Assembly: GCA_964627445.1 (NCBI GenBank) | Contig: CAZVJF010000001.1 | Coordinates: 429,590 to 493,589, forward strand | Direction: 5' to 3' | Source of the DNA: Luteibaculum sp964627445 | GTDB taxonomy: Bacteria > Bacteroidota > Bacteroidia > Flavobacteriales_D > Luteibaculaceae | DNA: 64,000 nt | Shown here: piece by piece, positions 50,812 through 59,371 of the stretch | Position numbering within the stretch: the stretch's first letter is position 1 | Layout: each line of letters opens with the position of its first letter | Notes under the pieces: generated by a model | What the model was told of the DNA's origin: nothing | Database searches by the model: none | The model's input: only the letters and a program-made list of their open reading frames with translations | Made by a program: the position numbers and the translations under genes

Positions 50812-51780
50812 ATGCGCAAAATTGCCTTCCTCCTTTTTGTACTGTTCCCTGCCTTAGCGTTTTGCGGACCAGACCTCGCCAAACAAGTAAGCACCATGCT
50901 TACTCGTATCGACTCCTGCACCAGTGCACAACAGATAGATGCTATTATTTCCGAGTATGAGGACATCAGCAAAGAGTTTGGCCGCGATTGGAGATCGCAC
51001 TATTGGCTAGCGTACGGATACCTAAAAAAAGCAGAGTACACCTTTGACGATAGCAACAAAGACCAGGCATTAGACCAGGCACAAACAGCGCTAAAGCCCG
51101 CAATTCTTTTGGATAAAGACAACCCCGAAGTGATGCTCTTAGAAGCACTCATCCTTTGGAAACGCATTGAAATAAACCCCGATGAACGCGCCAATCGCTA
51201 CACTTTTCGCATGGAAGATTTATTGCGACAGGCGTTTAAAAACGACCAGTTGAACCCTCGTTTTTACTACGTAAAAGGAATTATAGCCTTATCGGATACC
51301 ATTATGAACCCCGAGAATAAAAAGAAGGCGAAAGATTATTTCCTCTCGGGCGAAAAAGTGTACGGTGCCTACACCAAAAATGCCGAGGATGCCGACCCGC
51401 AATGGGGCTACGGACAAATGCGTTTGTACCTAAACGTGCTAGCACCCAATCGCAATTTTTTCTATACGCGAGGAGGCGTTTACGTAGATGAATACTACAA
51501 CGTAGAAACCTTAGATGAGGTAAAGGAAATACGTAAAGACAAAGCCAAGGAAGAAAAAGAACGCCTTAAGGCGCAGAAAAAAGCCGAGCGCGATGCCAAA
51601 CGGGCAGAACGCGGTAAAAACCAAAAGTTCATCAAGGAGAAGGAAGAACTGGAAAACCAGCAAAACGGGGATAGCGACAACGCAGACTCTGAAGACGAAG
51701 GTTCGGATGAAGGAGATGCAGAAGAGAATTCAGAAAAAAACAGTAGCAAAAAAGATGATAAGGGGAAAAAGAAAAAGTAA
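50812..51780 (+). CDS. Exported TPR-like protein with charged tail
   Basis: A 322-residue protein from ATG 50812, with a signal peptide (about 1-18, LAFCG). The mature part is helical, with TPR-like turns (SHYWLAYGYLKKAEYTF; EVMLLEALILWKRIEI). From about 235 the chain is a highly charged low-complexity tail, first Lys/Arg/Glu coiled-coil-like, then Asp/Glu/Ser and a final KKDDKGKKKK. The function is unknown. Similar to Bacteroidota exported proteins that describe intracellular or periplasmic scaffolds. Confidence 0.75.
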   Translation: MRKIAFLLFVLFPALAFCGPDLAKQVSTMLTRIDSCTSAQQIDAIISEYEDISKEFGRDWRSHYWLAYGYLKKAEYTFDDSNKDQALDQAQTALKPAILLDKDNPEVMLLEALILWKRIEINPDERANRYTFRMEDLLRQAFKNDQLNPRFYYVKGIIALSDTIMNPENKKKAKDYFLSGEKVYGAYTKNAEDADPQWGYGQMRLYLNVLAPNRNFFYTRGGVYVDEYYNVETLDEVKEIRKDKAKEEKERLKAQKKAERDAKRAERGKNQKFIKEKEELENQQNGDSDNADSEDEGSDEGDAEENSEKNSSKKDDKGKKKK

Positions 51781-51783
51781 CCC

Positions 51784-52716
51784 TTAATCCAGAACGTGTT
51801 TATCCCACTCCCAATGGTAATTGGCTAATTTCTTATGCTGTGGATTCCAACCCAACAGAAAGCGGTAATAATCTAAGCGGCAAATAGGCATTAGCGCCCT
51901 CCATGCAGTAATAACTTGCTCTTTTTGGGGATGTGCTTCCAAAGCGTTATCCAAAAACTCAAAATACCGAGCGGTATAATAATTCCAGGATTCTGCATTG
52001 CTAGCTACCCCAAAAAGGTAGCAGGCTACATCTTGGCTTCCTACCCCACGGCCCCAATATTGAAAATCGTAGGCTACAACGGCACCCGTTGTCTGGTGAA
52101 CCCCGTAGTTGGCAGGCTTAGCATCGCCATGAAGCACGGTAATATACGGGCAGTTTTGTAGCGTCTGCTGCAGTGGTTTTGCATGGCGTTTTATGGGACC
52201 CGATGGCATGTTTTCCCATTCGTACGGACGCGTTGCCAGATGCCAGTAACCTCCCCATTGTTGGGGCAGTGGGGCTTGTAAGCCTGCCGCATGTAGTTGC
52301 GCCAATAGCTTTAAGGTGTTGCTTATTTCGGTTGGAGGGATTGTTGAACGATGGCAATCATAGCCCAAAGAGCCAATATCCTGCATTACAAGCACTATTT
52401 CATCTTTTCCTACCGCGTGGCCATAAGTGGCGGGAAAAGCTTGGAATGAAGCGCCCAGCGGCTTTTCTGCATACCAGGCAACTTCGTTCTTAAAGGAGGT
52501 AATTTTTCGCTCTATGGCAAAAGCTTCGGCTGGTGTTTTGGCTCGTGGAAGTTGACTCCAGTGGTAGTGTTTTATTACCCTGTGATTCGCCTCATTTTCA
52601 TAGCGATACACCTGCCCATAGCCCTTCCATAAATCTTGGATGTGCTGTAAGCCTTGCACATCAAAATCGGTGATGAGGTGTTGTAAGGTGTCCTGAAGAA
52701 AAGAGGTTATTGGCAT
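51784..52716 (-). CDS. Aminoglycoside-phosphotransferase/ecdysteroid-kinase-like protein
   Basis: A 310-residue small-molecule kinase fold: catalytic loop VLHGDAKPANYGV (HGDxxxxN) and metal-binding AYDFQYWGRGVGSQDVACYL (D-F-Q as in EcKL/DUF1679). The N-lobe Lys is in HRVIKHYHW. It phosphorylates an unknown small alcohol or amine in the cytoplasm. The SanA-like gene lies upstream on the same strand, 17 bases away, so the two may be co-transcribed. Confidence 0.82.
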   Translation of the reverse strand: MPITSFLQDTLQHLITDFDVQGLQHIQDLWKGYGQVYRYENEANHRVIKHYHWSQLPRAKTPAEAFAIERKITSFKNEVAWYAEKPLGASFQAFPATYGHAVGKDEIVLVMQDIGSLGYDCHRSTIPPTEISNTLKLLAQLHAAGLQAPLPQQWGGYWHLATRPYEWENMPSGPIKRHAKPLQQTLQNCPYITVLHGDAKPANYGVHQTTGAVVAYDFQYWGRGVGSQDVACYLFGVASNAESWNYYTARYFEFLDNALEAHPQKEQVITAWRALMPICRLDYYRFLLGWNPQHKKLANYHWEWDKHVLD

Positions 52717-52733
52717 TCAAAAATTTTTAGCGC

Positions 52734-53369
52734 TTACCCAATCTTTATGGGCTCTCCGTAGAATTTGGGCTCTTTTCCTATCAATAAATCCAACACCATT
52801 TTTACCCGCGCCAGCTTCTCGCGTACTTGCGTTTTGAAACCCGCATATACGTTAACATCTTTGGCATTGAACCCTACCGCAGCTATACCGTGGTTTTGCG
52901 CCAGGTATATGGCGCGTTGGTTGTGGAATTGCTGGGAAATCACGGTGATGCTGTCCTGACCAAAAATGGCCTTGCAGCGCACCACAGAATCCAGGGTGCG
53001 AAAGCCCGCGAAATCCAGATAAATACGGTCTTTGGGAATACCCAGTTCTACCAAATCATTGCGCATGGTTTGCGGTTCGTTGTAGCTTTTGTGGGCGTTA
53101 TCGCCACTGACCAAAACGTAGTCTATTTTTCCCGAAGCAAACAGTTTCCAGGCCGCGCGCATGCGGTTTGTGTAATATAAATTGTCTTCGCCAGAGCTTA
53201 AGTATTTGCTGGTGCCCAGCACCAAGCCCACTTTGTTGTGCGGAATGTGCTGCGCTGTATCATACACCAAATGGCGTGTAGCGCTGCGAACCCAATAGTC
53301 GCAACCCCAGATGGTAAGCGCCATGGCCACCATGCAAACAACACCCCATTTCACTAGCCGTTTGAGCAT
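52734..53369 (-). CDS. SanA/YdcF-family (DUF218) membrane protein
   Basis: A 211-residue protein with an N-terminal membrane helix (about 8-26) and a DUF218 domain: KVGLVLGTSKYLSSGEDN, YYTNRMRAAWKLFASGKIDYVLVSGDN (in parts), DRIYLDFAGFRTLDSVVRC and ITVISQQFHNQRAIYLA. This matches SanA of E. coli, which affects envelope permeability (vancomycin exclusion at high temperature). The mechanism is unknown. Confidence 0.9.
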   Translation of the reverse strand: MLKRLVKWGVVCMVAMALTIWGCDYWVRSATRHLVYDTAQHIPHNKVGLVLGTSKYLSSGEDNLYYTNRMRAAWKLFASGKIDYVLVSGDNAHKSYNEPQTMRNDLVELGIPKDRIYLDFAGFRTLDSVVRCKAIFGQDSITVISQQFHNQRAIYLAQNHGIAAVGFNAKDVNVYAGFKTQVREKLARVKMVLDLLIGKEPKFYGEPIKIG

Positions 53370-53444
53370 GCCCCTAAGTTAGTAGGGTTATTGAAATGGA
53401 AAACCCTAGAAAGGGTTATTGAGTGCCCAGTTTGCGACCCGGAG

Positions 53445-53696
53445 CTAATCTTCCAATTGCTGCTTTGTTCCGAGGTGGGCCTTATCCTCGGCTACTGCTT
53501 TCAATAAGCGTGCTGCATTGCTAGGACTTTTGATGAGATGCAATGTTTCTTGCATGCTATTGTACTCTGTGCGGCTCATAACAACCACATCTTGGTGGCT
53601 GGGAAGCGATATAAAAAGCGGTTTTCTGTTTCTAGTTATACCATTCAAGTATGCCTTTATGTTTTTGAGAAAGTCTTTGTGTGTTACCGTATTCAT
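53445..53696 (-). CDS. Orphan YefM/Phd-type antitoxin
   Basis: An 83-residue protein from ATG 53696: MNTVTHKDFLKNIKAYLN, then ISLPSHQDVVVMSRTEYNSMQETLHLIKSP (in parts), the hallmark N-terminal DNA-binding and dimer part of YefM/Phd antitoxins, and a short C-terminal tail. No YoeB or other toxin ORF follows. The next gene (53369) is SanA-like. It may be a solitary antitoxin or repressor. Confidence 0.82.
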   Translation of the reverse strand: MNTVTHKDFLKNIKAYLNGITRNRKPLFISLPSHQDVVVMSRTEYNSMQETLHLIKSPSNAARLLKAVAEDKAHLGTKQQLED

Positions 53697-53744
53697 AGCA
53701 TTTACATGTAGTTTATCACAATCTATAGTATACTGGACTACGGA

Positions 53745-53777
53745 AAACAAAAAACGCAGCCCGTAAAGGCTGCGTTT
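53745..53777 (-). terminator. Terminator of the nrdBA transcript
   Basis: A perfect 10-bp stem AAACGCAGCC/GGCTGCGTTT with a 6-base loop (53752-53777). On the minus strand it continues into a T-rich tail (GCGTTTTTTGTTTT). It lies 117 bases after the nrdA stop and before the yefM gene. Confidence 0.85.
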
Positions 53778-53798
53778 CATTATTTCTTCCATGTGATT

Positions 53799-53822
53799 GT
53801 CATTTCGACTCCGCTCAATGAC
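53799..53822. repeat. Short intergenic dyad element
   Basis: GTCATTTCGACTCCGCTCAATGAC-type sequence with GTCATT/AATGAC ends. It resembles the scattered Bacteroidota intergenic dyads and is related in style to the elements at 42696-42780 and 2165-2185. It lies between the nrdA stop and its terminator. Confidence 0.4.
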
Positions 53823-53853
53823 CCGCTTTGCGAACTACGGTAAGCTGCGGAGA

Positions 53854-53910
53854 CTTACGCACCACACATTTGACTTTCGCGAATGCGTGATGCTTACGCA
53901 CCACACATTT
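53854..53910 (-). repeat. Direct repeat of the nrdA 3' end
   Basis: An 18-base sequence covering the last codons and stop of nrdA (53893-53910) is repeated exactly at 53854-53871. The offset is 39 bases, so the second copy is in frame: after the nrdA TAA the frame reads ASRIRESQMCGA and then another TAA. It is the mark of a small tandem duplication. Confidence 0.7.
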
Positions 53911-56266
53911 CACAGTTGTCCGGATCGTCTAGTGAGCAAGCAATAGCGGCTTCGTTTTGCTCTTGCTCGTGCTGTTGTACGGCCTCGGGTTTGGGCTGTA
54001 CCAACTTCGACTTATCCACGGTAAACTGTATCGCCTGTGTTGCTGCTTGTGAGCGTAGGTAGTACATACCGGTTTTTAATCCTGCCTTCCAACCAAAGAA
54101 GTGCATAGAGGTAAGCTTACCAAAAGTGGGGCTCTCCATAAACACGTTGGTAGACTGCGACTGGCAGATGTACGCTCCGCGGTCTGCTGCCATTTGCAGT
54201 ATCGATTTCTGAGAAATCTCCCAGGCCGTGCGGTACAATACCTTTAGGTTATCTGGAATTTCGGGGATGTTTTGTACCGAACCGTTGGCTGCGATGAGCT
54301 TGGTTTTAAGATCATCATTCCAAATTCCAAGCTTCACCAAATCTTTAAGCAAGTGCTTGTTTACTACCACAAACTCGCCCGACAATACTCTACGCGTGTA
54401 GATGTTGGATGTATATGGCTCAAAACACTCGTTGTTACCTAAGATTTGTGCTGTAGAAGCTGTAGGCATAGGCGCTAGCAACAAGGAGTTGCGCACACCG
54501 TGCTCGCGTACTTCCTCGCGCAGCACATCCCACTCCCAACGATTGCTTGGCGTTACGCCCCACATATCAAACTGGAACTGGCCTTGCGAAATGGGCGAAC
54601 CAGCATAGGTTTCATAAGGCCCTTCTACCTTAGCCAGGTCCTTAGATGCCGTTACCGCAGCGTAATAAATGGTTTCGAAGATTTCCTTGTTAAGCTGCTG
54701 GGCTTCCTCAGAATCAAAAGGGAAACGCATTTTAATAAACGCATCCGCCAAACCTTGTACTCCAATACCAATAGGGCGGTGACGCATGTTGCTATTGCGC
54801 GCCTCGGGCACGGGGTAGTAGTTATGATCGATAATACGGTTTAGGTTCTTTGTAACCTGATATGCAATTTTAAAGAGCTTGTCGTGGTCAAAAGTACCAT
54901 CGGTAACAAACTTAGGCAGTGCAATAGACGCCAGATTACATACCGCAACTTCATCGGGAGCAGTGTACTCCACAATTTCGGTACATAGGTTGGAGGACTT
55001 AATGGTACCCAAGTTCTTTTGGTTGGATTTACCATTGCAAGCATCCTTGTACAGCATGTACGGTGTACCTGTCTCTATTTGCGATTCTACAATCTTATAC
55101 CAAAGGTCTTGCGCTTTTACCTGCTTGCGGCCTTTGCCTTCGCTTTCGTAGCGTGTATACAGCTTTTCGAATTCCTCTCCGTGCGTATCTGCAAGACCTG
55201 GGCACTCGTTAGGACACATTAAGGTCCACATGCCATCTTCTTCCACGCGCTTCATAAATAAATCTGGAATCCACAAAGCGTAGAACAAGTCGCGGGCACG
55301 CATCTCTTCTTTACCGTGGTTTTTCTTCAGGTCTAGGAAGTCAAATACATCGGCATGCCATGGTTCTAAGTAAATAGCAAAAGAACCTTTGCGTTTTCCA
55401 CCGCCCTGGTCTACGTAGCGCGCGGTATCGTTAAACACTTTAAGCATGGGCACAATACCGTTAGAGGTACCGTTGGTGCCTTTGATGTAGCTTCCTTTTG
55501 CACGCACATCATGGATGCTTAGCCCAATTCCACCCGCAGATTGCGATATTTTGGCACACTGCTTTAAGGTGTCGTAAATACCGGTGATGCTATCCTCTTT
55601 TGCCGTAAGCAAGAAGCAAGAAGACATTTGCGGTTTAGGCGTACCTGCGTTAAACAAAGTAGGTGTTGCGTGCGTAAACCAGCCTTGCGACATGGCGTTG
55701 TAGGTTTCTATCGCAGCGTCCAAATCCTCCTTATGGATACCAATAGAAACCCGCATTAGCATTTGCTGTGGGCGCTCGGTAATTTTGCCGTTAAGCTTTA
55801 ATAAGTACGAGCGCTCCAGGGTTTTAAAGCCAAAGAAGTCGTAGTTAAAATCGCGGTCGTAAATAATGCTAGAATCCAACTGCTCTGCGTTCTTCTGGAT
55901 GATTTCGTGGACATCATCGGCTAGCAATGCAGCACGCTCTCCGGTTTTGGGGTCTTTGTATTCGTACAAAGCCTTCATGGTGCGCGAGAACGACTTATCG
56001 GTATTCTTATGCAGGTTGGAAACGGCAATACGCGAGGCCAACAACGCATAATCGGGGTGGGTTATGGTATTGGTAGCAGCTACCTCGGCAGCCAGGTTGT
56101 CCAATTCCTCTGTACTAACCCCTTCGTACACCCCCTCAATTACCTTCATGGCAATTTTGGTAGGATCTACTGCGGGATCCAATCCATAACACAACTTTTT
56201 AATGCGCGCGGTGATTTTATCAAACTTCACCGCCTCTTTGCGACCGTCTCTTTTTATTACGTACAT
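53894..56266 (-). CDS. nrdA: Ribonucleoside-diphosphate reductase, large subunit
   Basis: A 790-residue class I reductase subunit making dNDPs. ATP-cone at 1-about 95 (YVIKRDGRKEAVKFDKI). The catalytic core has PQMSSCFLL and EVAVCNLASIAL (redox Cys pair), KSSNLCTEI (thiyl Cys), ECFEPYTSNIYTRRVLSGEF with the radical-path tyrosines, and a C-terminal thioredoxin-interacting CSLDDPDNCEMCGA. It is closer to the eukaryote-like class Ia type. It is 39 bases after nrdB and ends in a repeated 18-base segment. Confidence 0.96.
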   Translation of the reverse strand: MYVIKRDGRKEAVKFDKITARIKKLCYGLDPAVDPTKIAMKVIEGVYEGVSTEELDNLAAEVAATNTITHPDYALLASRIAVSNLHKNTDKSFSRTMKALYEYKDPKTGERAALLADDVHEIIQKNAEQLDSSIIYDRDFNYDFFGFKTLERSYLLKLNGKITERPQQMLMRVSIGIHKEDLDAAIETYNAMSQGWFTHATPTLFNAGTPKPQMSSCFLLTAKEDSITGIYDTLKQCAKISQSAGGIGLSIHDVRAKGSYIKGTNGTSNGIVPMLKVFNDTARYVDQGGGKRKGSFAIYLEPWHADVFDFLDLKKNHGKEEMRARDLFYALWIPDLFMKRVEEDGMWTLMCPNECPGLADTHGEEFEKLYTRYESEGKGRKQVKAQDLWYKIVESQIETGTPYMLYKDACNGKSNQKNLGTIKSSNLCTEIVEYTAPDEVAVCNLASIALPKFVTDGTFDHDKLFKIAYQVTKNLNRIIDHNYYPVPEARNSNMRHRPIGIGVQGLADAFIKMRFPFDSEEAQQLNKEIFETIYYAAVTASKDLAKVEGPYETYAGSPISQGQFQFDMWGVTPSNRWEWDVLREEVREHGVRNSLLLAPMPTASTAQILGNNECFEPYTSNIYTRRVLSGEFVVVNKHLLKDLVKLGIWNDDLKTKLIAANGSVQNIPEIPDNLKVLYRTAWEISQKSILQMAADRGAYICQSQSTNVFMESPTFGKLTSMHFFGWKAGLKTGMYYLRSQAATQAIQFTVDKSKLVQPKPEAVQQHEQEQNEAAIACSLDDPDNCEMCGA

Positions 56267-56305
56267 GGGCTAAAAAATAATTAGGTTAAGGTGGAGGGAG
56301 TTATG

Positions 56306-57280
56306 CTAAAAGTCTTCATCGAAAGAAATGGACTTCCCGGCATCCGACATCACACCGGCCTTTTGGTAATCGCCCACCCGTTTTTCAAAGAAGTTGGTTT
56401 TACCCTGTAGCGAAATCATTTCCATAAAGTCAAATGGGTTCTCTACGTTGTATATTTTTTCGTTTCCGAGTTCCACCAATAAACGGTCGGCAACAAATTC
56501 AATATACTGGGTCATTAAATCGCTATTCATTCCAATCAACTTCACAGGAAGTGCATCGGTAACAAATTCTTTTTCTATTTCCACTGCATCGGTAATAATC
56601 TCTTGTATTTGAGATTTTGGCAGTTTGTTTTTCACGTGGTCGTTGTACAACAAGCAGGCAAAATCGCAGTGCATGCCTTCATCGCGAGAAATAAGCTCGT
56701 TAGAGAACGATAGTCCTGGCATTAAGCCACGCTTTTTAAGCCAGAAAATAGAACAGAACGAGCCCGAGAAGAAGATTCCTTCCACCGCAGCAAAAGCAAT
56801 AAGGCGCTCGGCAAAGTTTCCGTTGTCTATCCAACGCAACGCCCAGTCTGCTTTTTTCTTAACGCAGTCTAGTGTTTCTATTGCGTTAAACAGGTTGTTT
56901 TTCTCGGTTTTGTCTTTAATGTAGGTATCAATAAGCAGCGAGTAGGTTTCCGAGTGGATGTTCTCCATAGCAATTTGGAAACCGTAGAAAAACTTAGCCT
57001 CGGTGTACTGCACCTCAGCCACAAAGTTCTCGGCCAAATTCTCGTTTACAATACCATCGCTGGCTGCGAAGAACGCAAGTACATGTTTAATGAAGTGGCG
57101 TTCGTCATCATTCAGCTTATTTTCCCAGTCTATTAGGTCGGGCTCCAGATCTATTTCTTCGGCCGTCCAGAAGCTGGCTTCTGCCTTTTTGTAAAAGGCC
57201 CAAATGTCATCGTGCTGAATGGGGAATAACACAAAGCGGTTGTTATTCTCTTTTAAAATGGGTTCTTCTACGTTACTCAT
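56306..57280 (-). CDS. nrdB: Ribonucleoside-diphosphate reductase, small subunit
   Basis: A 324-residue di-iron radical subunit. Metal ligands: Asp/Glu in FWTAEEIDLEPDLIDWE, ENIHSETYSLLID (Glu, His and the radical Tyr) and GMHCDFACLLYND. The ENIHSETYSLL form is like the mouse R2 family. The C-terminal peptide SISFDEDF docks on NrdA. It is the first gene of nrdBA; the 375-base leader upstream (57281-57655) probably holds control sites. Confidence 0.95.
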   Translation of the reverse strand: MSNVEEPILKENNNRFVLFPIQHDDIWAFYKKAEASFWTAEEIDLEPDLIDWENKLNDDERHFIKHVLAFFAASDGIVNENLAENFVAEVQYTEAKFFYGFQIAMENIHSETYSLLIDTYIKDKTEKNNLFNAIETLDCVKKKADWALRWIDNGNFAERLIAFAAVEGIFFSGSFCSIFWLKKRGLMPGLSFSNELISRDEGMHCDFACLLYNDHVKNKLPKSQIQEIITDAVEIEKEFVTDALPVKLIGMNSDLMTQYIEFVADRLLVELGNEKIYNVENPFDFMEMISLQGKTNFFEKRVGDYQKAGVMSDAGKSISFDEDF

Positions 57281-57655
57281 AATATTGTTGTTGTTTGTGT
57301 ATTAAGACAACGAAGCGTGTAACAAAAAGTGCGGTTTTCCGCCATTTCTTTTCGTTACCTCTTACTTGGTTTAGAAGTGAAGAGGGGTGATCGCTCCTTA
57401 CAAAATTCAGAAAACCAAACCGAGAAAACGCATTTTTGATGTCGTAGTTATGCACAGGTAGTGGAGCAAAAAATGCTTTTCCCTAATACTACTAACGCTT
57501 TAGCATCGTGAATAATTTTCTGGATAGAAAAGGCACCATTTTTGCGGCTTAAAAACCCGAAAAATCCAAGCCTTTTTTATTAACAGTTGTTGGTAAAATA
57601 TGCTGCATTTCTGGTGTGCTCTGAGAATGAGCTTCTTCCAGTTTTATTCGGTATC
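57281..57655 (-). promoter_or_regulatory. Upstream region of nrdBA
   Basis: A 375-base gene-free stretch. TTATGCACA at 57448-57456 matches the DnaA-box pattern TTATnCACA. I see no clear NrdR box pair and no complete TTG-N20-TAnnTTTG promoter. The left half is A/T-rich with homopolymers. No ORF in it looks real. Confidence 0.35.
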
Positions 57656-58246
57656 CTACTTCTTCTGGCTATACTCCAAGTAGGCCTTTTGGGCTTCTTC
57701 CAGCTCGTTCACAAAATCTTCTCCAAAGCGCTTCGTTAAGGGTTCTTTCAGAAAATCAAAAACCGAAACTTGCTCTTTCTTGCCCAAGGCACAAGCGGCT
57801 TTGCATATTTGCCATTTGTGGTAGTTTAAGGCGTAGCTGCCCTCTTTTAGTTTGGCCACCCGTATGGGATACAAATGGCAGGATATGGGTTTTTGGAAGT
57901 TGCTTTTTCCTTCTTGCCAGGCCAACTCAATACCGCACTTTGCAGTACCGTCTTTTGCAAAAACGGTATACGCGCATTCCTTTTTTTCTGCCACCAATGG
58001 TGTGGTATAGTCGCCATCAACATCCACCACAAAGGCACCTTGCCTGCGCAGGGCTTCCTGTCCTTTTTTGGGGAGGTAAGGCAATACCGCCTCCAGGTTT
58101 TCGTCCAATTTGTCCAGCTCATCCTCTTCCAAGGGCGCACCCGAATCACCTTGTACGCAGCATGCGCCTTTGCATGCTTTTATATCGCAGATAAACTGCT
58201 CGTCAAAAATTTCCTCGCTAATTACGTGCTCGCCCAGTAATAACAT
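57656..58246 (-). CDS. DUF3109 cysteine-cluster protein
   Basis: A 196-residue cytoplasmic protein from ATG 58246 (MLLLGEHVISEEIF). DUF3109 signatures: FICDIKACKGACCVQGDSGAPLEEDE (in parts), a Cys in KKECAYTVFAKDGTAKCGIE, PISCHLYPIRV and WQICKAACALGK. Eight or so conserved cysteines resemble the YkgJ zinc/iron-sulfur-type cluster proteins. Function unknown. TACCTTTG, a -7-like element, lies at 58252-58259 just before the start, so transcription may begin very close to the ATG. Confidence 0.88.
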   Translation of the reverse strand: MLLLGEHVISEEIFDEQFICDIKACKGACCVQGDSGAPLEEDELDKLDENLEAVLPYLPKKGQEALRRQGAFVVDVDGDYTTPLVAEKKECAYTVFAKDGTAKCGIELAWQEGKSNFQKPISCHLYPIRVAKLKEGSYALNYHKWQICKAACALGKKEQVSVFDFLKEPLTKRFGEDFVNELEEAQKAYLEYSQKK

Positions 58247-58412
58247 GGGGCAAAGGTAGTGGGCTTGAAGGAAATAGCGCTGCATCCAGGCAATCTTTGC
58301 TCGAGAACGCACGCGTTAAAACCCTAAACCTATAATGGACTACAGTACTTTTTCCAAATGCCAGAGAATCTACCAAAAATATCAAACCCACAAGCTGTGA
58401 CGCAAATGCCCC

Positions 58413-59366
58413 TTAATACCGAATAAGTTTTACGCTACGAACACCCATTTTCAGAAGATACATTCCTTCAGGTTGATTTGAGAGATCAATGGTGGATTCA
58501 ATTCCCTGCAAAATTTCTTGACCAGCAAGGTCAAATACTTTCCAGATTTTCCCTTTAAATCTATCATGCAGCTGGAAGATTCCAGTAGCAGTAGGATTTG
58601 AAGAGGACAGCATTGGCTCTGTTTCCAGCTCAAATTCAGTTTGTATTCCCACCGTTGGATCCACAAACCGGTACACAGTACCAGTTTGTGGTACTCCGAT
58701 GAGCACATCATTTTGGCCGGGATTTGCAACTAAAGTTGGAGATTGAGGATCTCCCTGCAATGCATAATGATAGGCCTTACCATTAACTCCTTCTTCAAAA
58801 AAACTAACCTCAATTGCGGTAAATCTATCCGAATCTTCAATGCCCCATGGCCCGTACCGGTACTCAATTACTCCTGAAGAATAACACCATACCTGATAGC
58901 TTATGCTATCGGTATTGCTTCCTTGAGAGTGCTTAACATTGTTCCATTCCACAATAAGGACTTCAACTTCCAGTATCGTATCTACACCAAATCTCACTTG
59001 GCTTGAGGCTGTCAACTCCATGTTTTCCGCGACTGGTTTTGATTCATCATAATTTCTATCCAATATTTGATAGCCTCTCGGTAAAAATGGTCTTAGCGTA
59101 AGGTCGGTATCAAAATTATCTGATAATAAATCAATTTGACTTTCAGTACATCCCACTTGAGTAAAGTTAGCGCTGGAGTAGGAGGGAAAACTAAACCCAA
59201 AACTAGGCACCAATTCTTCAAAGAACGCCCAAGCATGTTCAGGACTCACCAACTGGGAAGAGGATAGCGGTTCATAATTTTGATTAGCTTGAACGGTTAT
59301 CTCGACAGTCTGAGCTAACATCATCCCTGGCAGAATAAATAGTATCCCTAAAATTAGATTCTTCAT
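58413..59366 (-). CDS. T9SS-exported protein of unknown function
   Basis: A 317-residue protein with a signal peptide (about 1-19, GMMLAQ). The mature part is beta-rich with no recognised enzyme motif (YSSGVIEYRYGPWGIEDS; AYHYALQGDPQSPTLVANPG). It ends in a T9SS type A sorting domain (about 245-317: GIFQLHDRFKGKIWKVFDLAG, QEILQGIESTIDLSNQPEGMYLLKMGV; in parts). It is surface-exposed or released. It follows an outer-membrane-like protein gene on the same strand after 5 bases. Confidence 0.8.
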   Translation of the reverse strand: MKNLILGILFILPGMMLAQTVEITVQANQNYEPLSSSQLVSPEHAWAFFEELVPSFGFSFPSYSSANFTQVGCTESQIDLLSDNFDTDLTLRPFLPRGYQILDRNYDESKPVAENMELTASSQVRFGVDTILEVEVLIVEWNNVKHSQGSNTDSISYQVWCYSSGVIEYRYGPWGIEDSDRFTAIEVSFFEEGVNGKAYHYALQGDPQSPTLVANPGQNDVLIGVPQTGTVYRFVDPTVGIQTEFELETEPMLSSSNPTATGIFQLHDRFKGKIWKVFDLAGQEILQGIESTIDLSNQPEGMYLLKMGVRSVKLIRY

Positions 59367-59371
59367 AAGAT

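Noticed and set aside
57480..57655. Terminator after the DUF3109 gene
   Set aside because: Only a five-base GGCTT/AAGCC pairing with a long loop is visible, too weak to call.
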